64,000 bases of DNA, taken from contig OW028585.1 in NCBI GenBank assembly GCA_932294295.1, positions 27,404,177-27,468,176 of the forward strand. The letters run 5' to 3'. Below the pieces are notes generated by a model. The model searched no databases. It was not told the origin of the DNA and was given only the letters and a program-made list of their open reading frames with translations. Each line of letters opens with the position of its first letter. Within the stretch, counting starts at the first letter, position 1. Of the stretch, positions 57,841-64,000 are shown in pieces. Made by a program: the position numbers and the translations under genes. This DNA comes from Alitta virens. Lineage: Eukaryota > Annelida > Polychaeta > Phyllodocida > Nereididae.

Positions 57841-60800
57841 GTGAGGAATATTTACTTTTTACCTGTCATATTCTCCAGTCCAGATTGAGGAGTAATACAA
57901 GTGAGTCCTCTTTCTAGTCTCCGTGCTGATTGAAGTGTTTTGCAATCACCACTATGGATGTTCAATTTCTTTCTTCCCTTTTCTCCTACTTCTTCTCCTT
58001 CTTCTATTTACTTCTTCTTCACTTCTTAATCTTCTTCTTTGTCTCCTCCTTCTCGTTCTTCTCTTTTTATTCTCTAATCTTCTTCTTATTCATCATCATA
58101 TTCTTCTTCTTTTTCTTATCTTCTTATTTTCCTTCAATTTCTACTTATTTTCCTTCCCTTCTTCTTCTCCTTTCTTGTAGTCTCAAGGATCCAGACTATT
58201 CATCTTTGACATATAAGCTTAAGTGTCTGTTGGACTTAGTCAACTGATTAGGTCTTATATAAATCATTGTGTATAATGGAATGTGTTTTGGTTTTCCATT
58301 TGTTTTGGTTGTACATATATCACAATCCACAAAAGATCTTCATGGGGTTACCAGTTCGGGGTAACACTGTGAAAATACACCATTCCCCTGACTGTTTATG
58401 ATTATGATATGGTGGTCACATTGAAAAACAATCTAATGCAGAGCTGACAAATAATTTGTGTTTGCATTCTCTCCCATTCTTTATAAGTAGTTTCAGTTTT
58501 CAACTTCACAGTCCATTAAAATGATAGATTTGAGTATGAGGTGTACCACCTAGTTCATGTACTACAACCTCTTATCATGAAGGAATTTGAAACAATTTAG
58601 CAAGATAAAAAGGTGTTTTATAAACAGTGATAAGATAAGGCACCATTCTGGGAAAGTTGTGTATAAGATTTAATGATCAATATACAAGAGGTGGGTGGTG
58701 ATGCAGCCTTTTTTTAGGATTAACATATACAGTCAAACCTATAAGGACTGGTTAGCTGCTATAAACAGCCACTACATTTCAATTCCACTGGACTGAAGGT
58801 TTATTGTGTTAACCCCATATTTAATGGCCCTATTCTTTAACCAGCCAAAATGACCAAATCAGTTTAACACAAGTTTAGCTGAAGCTCATTAATAAGGTCA
58901 CTTGTATGGAAAATCCACGCTGTGTGTAAAAATTATGTCTTGCTTTTTCTCTATAATCAACTAATATATTTGTAAAATTAATAAATATAATTTATTCACA
59001 AATTCACTCATTAAATATGACCTTGCTGATATGGCTACTTAGGATATATTCCAATGATTTCATCAAAGTCATGCATAGTAATGTAATAATTCTATATTGG
59101 CCTTCCACAAGTCACAACGGCCGAAAGCAAGTCAACATCTCTCATTGAAAATAAGAGGATGGGTAAAGTGACAGGTGACTTCAAGTTATGATGCAAAGGT
59201 CTGCTTTGGCACAGTAGTTCCTTGGGGCCATACAAACTTTTATTAAAAGACCAACGTGAGATCACTAATTCCAAGATAGCTGCCGGCGGCCAGATAGGAT
59301 TGCAGTGCCAAATCATAATATTTCAATTATTAATCATAGCAACAATTTTAACATCACTTCTTCAGCTAATTCCAGTATGTTGAGTCCATTACTAAACTTA
59401 AAAATGTAATTTAAGGAGGGTAAATGGTATTTTAGAGCATGTTAGGATGTTAAAAATTGTATATATTTTCAAGATGAGGGGGAACTGAAGTTGACAATTC
59501 ATCGAATGATTTGATATTATAATGGCTTCCTGTCATTAACGCATGATTTTCATAGCATTTGAGTAGCTCTGCATCTGTCAGATTGAGAAATAATCCTGAT
59601 CAGATCTGCTCATTTCCAAAATATACAGAAAGTATAAAGAACCTTAAGGACTGAAGAATGCTTTACTTTGGATGCAGATTTTGGTGTTATTAATGTTGGC
59701 ACCAGTGTTGGTACAACCAGTCAGGACATAATTAATCTGATGACTAAATGTTGTATAGAATAAAGTTGCATAATGTGACATATCAGCAGCAAGTGCTAAA
59801 CTGCTTGAGACAAATGATTAATGTACATGTTTAGTATCAGTTCAGCCCGACAAGAAAGCAGTAGTTACAGCTGGATACGATTATGGAACCACTGCTTTGA
59901 TGTTTTATTCATATTGATTGACTTCACAGCTCACTATAATGATAGACTGGTAGTACTAGAGTTCTAAGACCTCAAATGCAATATGATATCATTTAAATCC
60001 AGACATATAAGTTAAAGTCAATCAAACTTCTCTAACAATGATGTAGGCAACATCTCTTCTGAGATGAAAGACAACCATAAACGGATATTTTGATTTTCCA
60101 AAAAGCAGTATATATCCCCACACTACTCGAAATGTTGATTTAAAGTCCCTGAGAAATACCTGGACATTGTGACATTATATCTTCTAGCAACAAAGGAGAT
60201 ACATGTATTAAAACAGAAGTTAGTCTATCTAGAGTATTCCGTGATCGTCAATAATGATCAATGGCCTCTTCCTCTATCAGCCATCCTTTCCTCATTACAT
60301 TCAACATTTTCTAACTGCAGAATGATTCTGGACTATATAATAAAATGCGATGTTCTGGTGTCAGAAAAATTCCTGTTCTTATAATTTCTATTCTAAAGTT
60401 TTTGATAAATTCCCTAGATTTTTCCCTTTCCCATTCTGGAAAAACTAAAATCAATTTTCCAGGTTTTCCCTTATTTCCAGATTGGCTATGCAGCATGCTA
60501 AATACTGACATCATCACTCCAAAACACTTTGTCTTCCCTATTCGTGAATGGATTAAGGAGTCAGGAAAAGTCTATCTTTTATAAATGCATTTTTGAAGTT
60601 TAGATATAGACTCAGCAACCTGAAATTAGCCGAAAAAGTTAAAATATGTTTCCATATCAGAAGACTATTACATAATTCTGTTAGGTCACATGATTATATG
60701 CAGTTCACAATATAGGACATTGTATTGGCTAAATGATTGTTCTTCATTGACTTTGATAAAAGCTTAGATAAAAAAAGGTCAACCGTGACATATTTTTATA

Positions 60801-61440
60801 AGCCTATAAATACAGCAAGTAAGCAACACATAACTGTGCTGCACAAATAGTCATACATACATATAACATTATCACAGGATACATACTGAAGTTAGGATAT
60901 TATAAAATAGTATTATGTGACATAAACATTTAAGTAATGATTAGATCTACAATGTTCTTGAACCTATGCAAACATTGAAATGCTGGGTTAAAAATAGGGT
61001 CTTTCTGAAAAAGCATGAATCACAATTACTGATTGTGGGAGGCAGTTGAGCTTTTTGGATCGAACCTTAGGCCCACAGGCCGATCCCCTGGATGTCAGAA
61101 AGCATTATGGGTAACAGAACTAGGTCAAGGAATTTTGTTAGACATTTTTGTTAGACAAAGTGAAAGAATCAAAATGCTATCAGAGTTCAATCAAGTGACC
61201 TCCCCGTAAGCTAACTGTAATGGTCAAATGCTGGGATAAGACTTACAATATTAAGTTTGTCAATACATTGTTACAAAAAAATAAGCCTATATGGCATACA
61301 TATACCTAAATATATCATGTTTATTTAACCTTTTAGGTAAACTTAAGTTTGAAATTATAGTGGAAATAGATTACAAAATATTTACAGAAATTTAAAAAAT
61401 AATTAAATGTAAGAAAGAAGATTTCATGTGGTGCTTGAAA
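57841..61440. other. Noncoding region with pyrimidine-rich CTT tract
   Basis: 57960-58180 is a CTT/TTC-rich single-strand-biased tract; the Leu/Ser/Phe-rich ORFs over it are artefacts. The rest (58.2-61.4 kb) is AT-rich with only short ORFs and no recognised gene or repeat family. Confidence 0.6.
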
Positions 61441-61552
61441 AGTTCATAAGCATTGCAGCCTCTTCTTGGTCCAGTGGGGCAGTCAAATGTCCTTCTCTTA
61501 TGCATGCCAGTTCTTTTATAACTGAGGTGGTACACACATCACCAGATCTTGT

Positions 61553-61801
61553 TCAAGTAGAGTAACACACTTGCAGCATTAGGTTGTCAGGATATTCGGG
61601 TACTGCCAAAAAGTCAGTTACTGAAAGGCCCAGCACACTATAACAGTTATCAAGGTTCTGGCCAAATACATAGCTTGGATTATGAGGTGCCATATCTGTG
61701 ACAACTGACACCACATCCGAGTGAAGGACAGAATTTGCAGCAAACTTCATAAACTTTCTCAGAAATAAACAAGTTCTTCCCCTCTTTAAAATGGCCAGCA
61801 A
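61553..61801 (-). CDS. Unrecognised 82-codon ORF upstream of the BTB gene
   Basis: The peptide starts MLAILKRGRTCLFLRKFMKF and contains SDVVSVVTDMAPHNPSYVFG. It looks more protein-like than the average short ORF here, but no family was recognised and no splice sites were convincing. It lies head-to-head with the BTB gene, 150 bp from its first acceptor. It may be an exon, a transposon remnant or chance. Confidence 0.2.
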   Translation of the reverse strand: MLAILKRGRTCLFLRKFMKFAANSVLHSDVVSVVTDMAPHNPSYVFGQNLDNCYSVLGLSVTDFLAVPEYPDNLMLQVCYST

Positions 61802-61943
61802 AATTCATTTGGAAATAAGGCATAATGATATTGAATGTGTTAATTCATTCATTAATTTGAGATGTGGCCGCTCAAGATACACACATACCACAACAATTTC
61901 ATAACAATTTGTGATATGGTAATAATTAACTTTGTCCTTTTAG

Positions 61944-62181
61944 CAGTCATCATGGCACAAGGCAAGCAAAAACCCCTTGTTGATGATCTTCTGGAGGAGT
62001 TTGAGAAACAAGAGGATTGTGACATTCTCTTCAATGTGGATGGAGAAATTATTGGAGTCCATAGGCTGGTTCTGAAATTTAGAGGTCATGCTTTGTACGA
62101 AATGGCCACAGGATGGACTCATGAAAAGGACCCAATTCCCATTGAAGACATGACCTGCAACATGTTCAAAACACTTCTAAG
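61944..62181 (+). CDS. BTB/POZ-BACK protein, first coding exon
   Basis: ATG at 61952 begins MAQGKQKPLVDDLLEEFEKQ. An acceptor-like TTTGTCCTTTTAG ends at 61943, so the ATG is probably in an exon after a 5'-UTR intron. An upstream in-frame Met at 61862 would add a non-BTB leader and is less likely. The BTB fold starts at CDILFNVDGEIIGVHRLVL (the usual D-[IV]-x-F...H+xVL pattern), continues with RGHALYEMATGW, and reaches FKTLLR at the donor (AG, then GTATGTGA), phase 2. BTB domains mediate dimerisation and often serve as Cullin-3 adaptors. Substrate or partner is unknown because the C-terminal half is outside the window. Confidence 0.88.
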
Positions 62182-63576
62182 GTATGTGAATGATTAGACA
62201 AAATACTAACTCCTGATTGCTTTTATGAAGTAGACATTTAACACATTGGTGGGGTCTTATAATTGCTGGATTAAGGCTTAGGCCCTAGTCAGAACCCAAA
62301 TTTGGGGCCCCTGTATTATAGTGTATATTTGTGCATTAATTTAAACAAAATTGCAAATCAGTTTGACTAATGATGAATGAACATAAATTTAATAAATGGT
62401 TAGAATTTAAATTAAAAAATGTATCAAATAATTGTGTAGCCATTTATTATTGCTAACTGCGCATGACAGCAAAGCAAGTGAGCAGGATATTGTTATCGCC
62501 CGTGTGTGTGAGTGTGTGTGTGTTAGTGGGATGGTTTGTGTTCATATGTTAGCAAAGTATCTAAAAAAAAGACTGTTTCAGTAATGACTTCCTTTTATTC
62601 TGTCAAGTAATAATCAACCAGATTGTGTGGATTTATCCTGTGTGAGCTCAAATTGCTGGATGATTTTAACTGAACTTTTGCAAGTGCTGTAGCTTCCTCA
62701 CTAATTTAGCATATTGTATTGGTTCTGCCAAACCAACTGCTTGCAATTGATACCGATGCCTGATCCACACATAACAATGCATATTTTTACCAATTAAGCA
62801 TTTCCTTAGCTAGCACAAACCATAGTGTCAAAAGATTGCACCAGCATCCAGTCTGTTTAACAGATGTCACCAAACTTTTATCTGCATGAAAAGAATTACA
62901 GAACGAATAGGTCAATACTGACCTAAGGCAAGAAGCATATCAGCCTTAGATATCTAAATTTAACTAAAAAAAAGGGTGACAAACTATTTTTAATACATTA
63001 GCACCATTGACAGAATGATAATAAATTCATGAACACCTGTCATACTGGGGCCCCAAAACATATCATCCTCTCCCCATTATTTCACTGATGCAGTTTTCTC
63101 ATTTCTCCTTTTTTTATTTTTTTTTATAAATAATATTTATTTTTATTTATTTCTAATATAGGCCCCCTTCAGCTAATCAGCCTAATGGTTAATTCAGCCC
63201 TGGCCTCAGTATATATACCAACTATGAAGTAAAGGAAAGTAGTTCAGACCCTTCTGTGTAAAAAATAGCCAAAATATCTATTTATTCCTGCAGAAGTTCA
63301 GTCAGCTACATGGTAAGATTATTCCGTGATTATTCCTTTAGACAGATCAATGCCTATCCTTTTAAAATGTGTGATGGTGTTTTCTGTAGGTAATTCTTCC
63401 ATCACTGAAATGACAAAATATAACAACAAATATGTCTGCTCATTAAATGATTCATGTGCACACAATTATTCAAATAAAATAAAATTAGATTGTGTGATGT
63501 TTGGACACTAATGTCATTTCATACACATTATAGAAATCTTATTCAACTCAAATATGTTCTTTAATGTTTTTTACAG
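62182..63576 (+). other. Intron of the BTB gene, with possible hAT-like insertion
   Basis: A 1395-bp intron from GTATGTGA to TTTTTTACAG. It contains a short GT-rich run (62504-62525). A possible TIR element lies at ~62264-63203: TGCTGGATTAAGGCTTAGGC at the left resembles, inverted, the right end that reads (reversed) GGCTGAATTAACCATTAGGC. Target duplication not evident. Confidence 0.7.
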
Positions 63577-64000
63577 GTACATGTACAGTGATGAAATACC
63601 TATATCAAATGACAATGTGTTCCCTCTTCTGTCTGCTTCCACACAACTCAAGATGGAATATCTGGAGGAGCTATGCACTGATCACATCATTAAATCCATT
63701 GGGACTGAGAATGTTTGTAATTACATGGAGGAGGCAATTAACTTCAATTCTGAGGGAATAAAGAAGAAGTGTCTGGATATATTTTCAAAGCAAACTGACC
63801 AGGTCATGAAATCTGATTCATTTAGGGAGATTTCCCAACCTGCACTTTCTGCTTTCCTTGATGTTGATTCCACTAATGTATTAGAAATTACTCTTTTTTG
63901 GTTTCTGAAGTTCTGGATGAAAAAAAGGTGCATAAAAGCAGGTATCGCGGCTAATAATGGAGCCAACATGAGGAGGGTCATTGGAGATGCATTGTACAAA
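63577..64000 (+). CDS. BTB/POZ-BACK protein, second exon (runs off window)
   Basis: Acceptor TTTTTTACAG. Phase 2 joins exon 1 to read LLR-YMYSDEIPIS, the conserved end of the BTB beta-sheet (LLRYIYTGE in typical members). The BTB domain finishes with LLSASTQLKMEYLEELCTDH. A BACK-like helical region follows (TENVCNYMEEAINFNSEGIK, then KCLDIF, FREISQPALSAFLD). At least 141 residues are encoded and the frame is open to the last base, so the protein and perhaps this exon continue. BTB-BACK proteins include kelch-type and BTBD-type adaptors; Kelch or other repeats cannot be judged here. No frameshift or stop is seen, so this is a live gene. Confidence 0.88.

Noticed and set aside
61862..61951. Upstream Met (61862) as the BTB protein start
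   Set aside because: The leader has no BTB-like sequence and an acceptor-like site (TTTGTCCTTTTAG) lies between it and the Met at 61952.

Overview
The window is metazoan nuclear DNA: AT-rich, intron-bearing and dominated by repeats. Only two loci look like working protein genes. I see no prokaryotic genes, CRISPR array, rRNA or functional tRNA. Split SRCR exons, a PAN/Apple domain, a BTB-BACK gene, tRNA-derived SINEs, truncated non-LTR retrotransposons and long (TAGA)n arrays fit a marine invertebrate. An echinoderm, hemichordate or cephalochordate is plausible, but the species cannot be fixed from the sequence alone.

0-31.5 kb: a tandemly duplicated small secreted-protein locus. The best gene has three exons (15512-15812, 19931-20076, 23154-23339) whose splice phases agree. 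They give a ~210-aa protein: signal peptide, PAN/Apple domain, then one six-cysteine group-A SRCR domain. A paralogue at 2517-5007 keeps both SRCR exons; its first exon would lie before the window. A third copy is a pseudogene: its last SRCR exon (from 26746) is interrupted by a 5'-truncated LINE and resumes after it near 28125. Comparing the copies gives dated insertions: a hAT-like element with an 8-bp target duplication only in copy 2, a Harbinger-like MITE only in copy 2, a LINE only in copy 1, and a SINE shared by copies 1 and 2.

32-38.3 kb: a 2.8-kb palindrome (arms ~1.3 kb) with a TAGA/GTCC microsatellite hinge and tetranucleotide arrays at both outer edges. Beside it is a reverse-strand LINE of about 2.3 kb whose ORF is open for 480 codons, lodged between two TAGA tracts.

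38.3-54.4 kb: a much larger inverted repeat. Arms of ~6.4 and ~6.7 kb flank a 3-kb spacer that holds a self-complementary tetranucleotide hinge, a TIR element and a long ACT-trinucleotide tract. The arms are nearly identical near the centre and diverge outwards. They differ by exactly 13 units of a 40-bp tandem repeat, by the copy number of a 109-bp minisatellite and by a MITE present in one arm only. This is the most striking structure in the window.

54.4-61.9 kb: mostly noncoding, with SINEs, a ~520-bp tandem duplication and a pyrimidine-rich tract. 61.9 kb to the end: the start of a BTB-BACK gene (two exons, running off the window).
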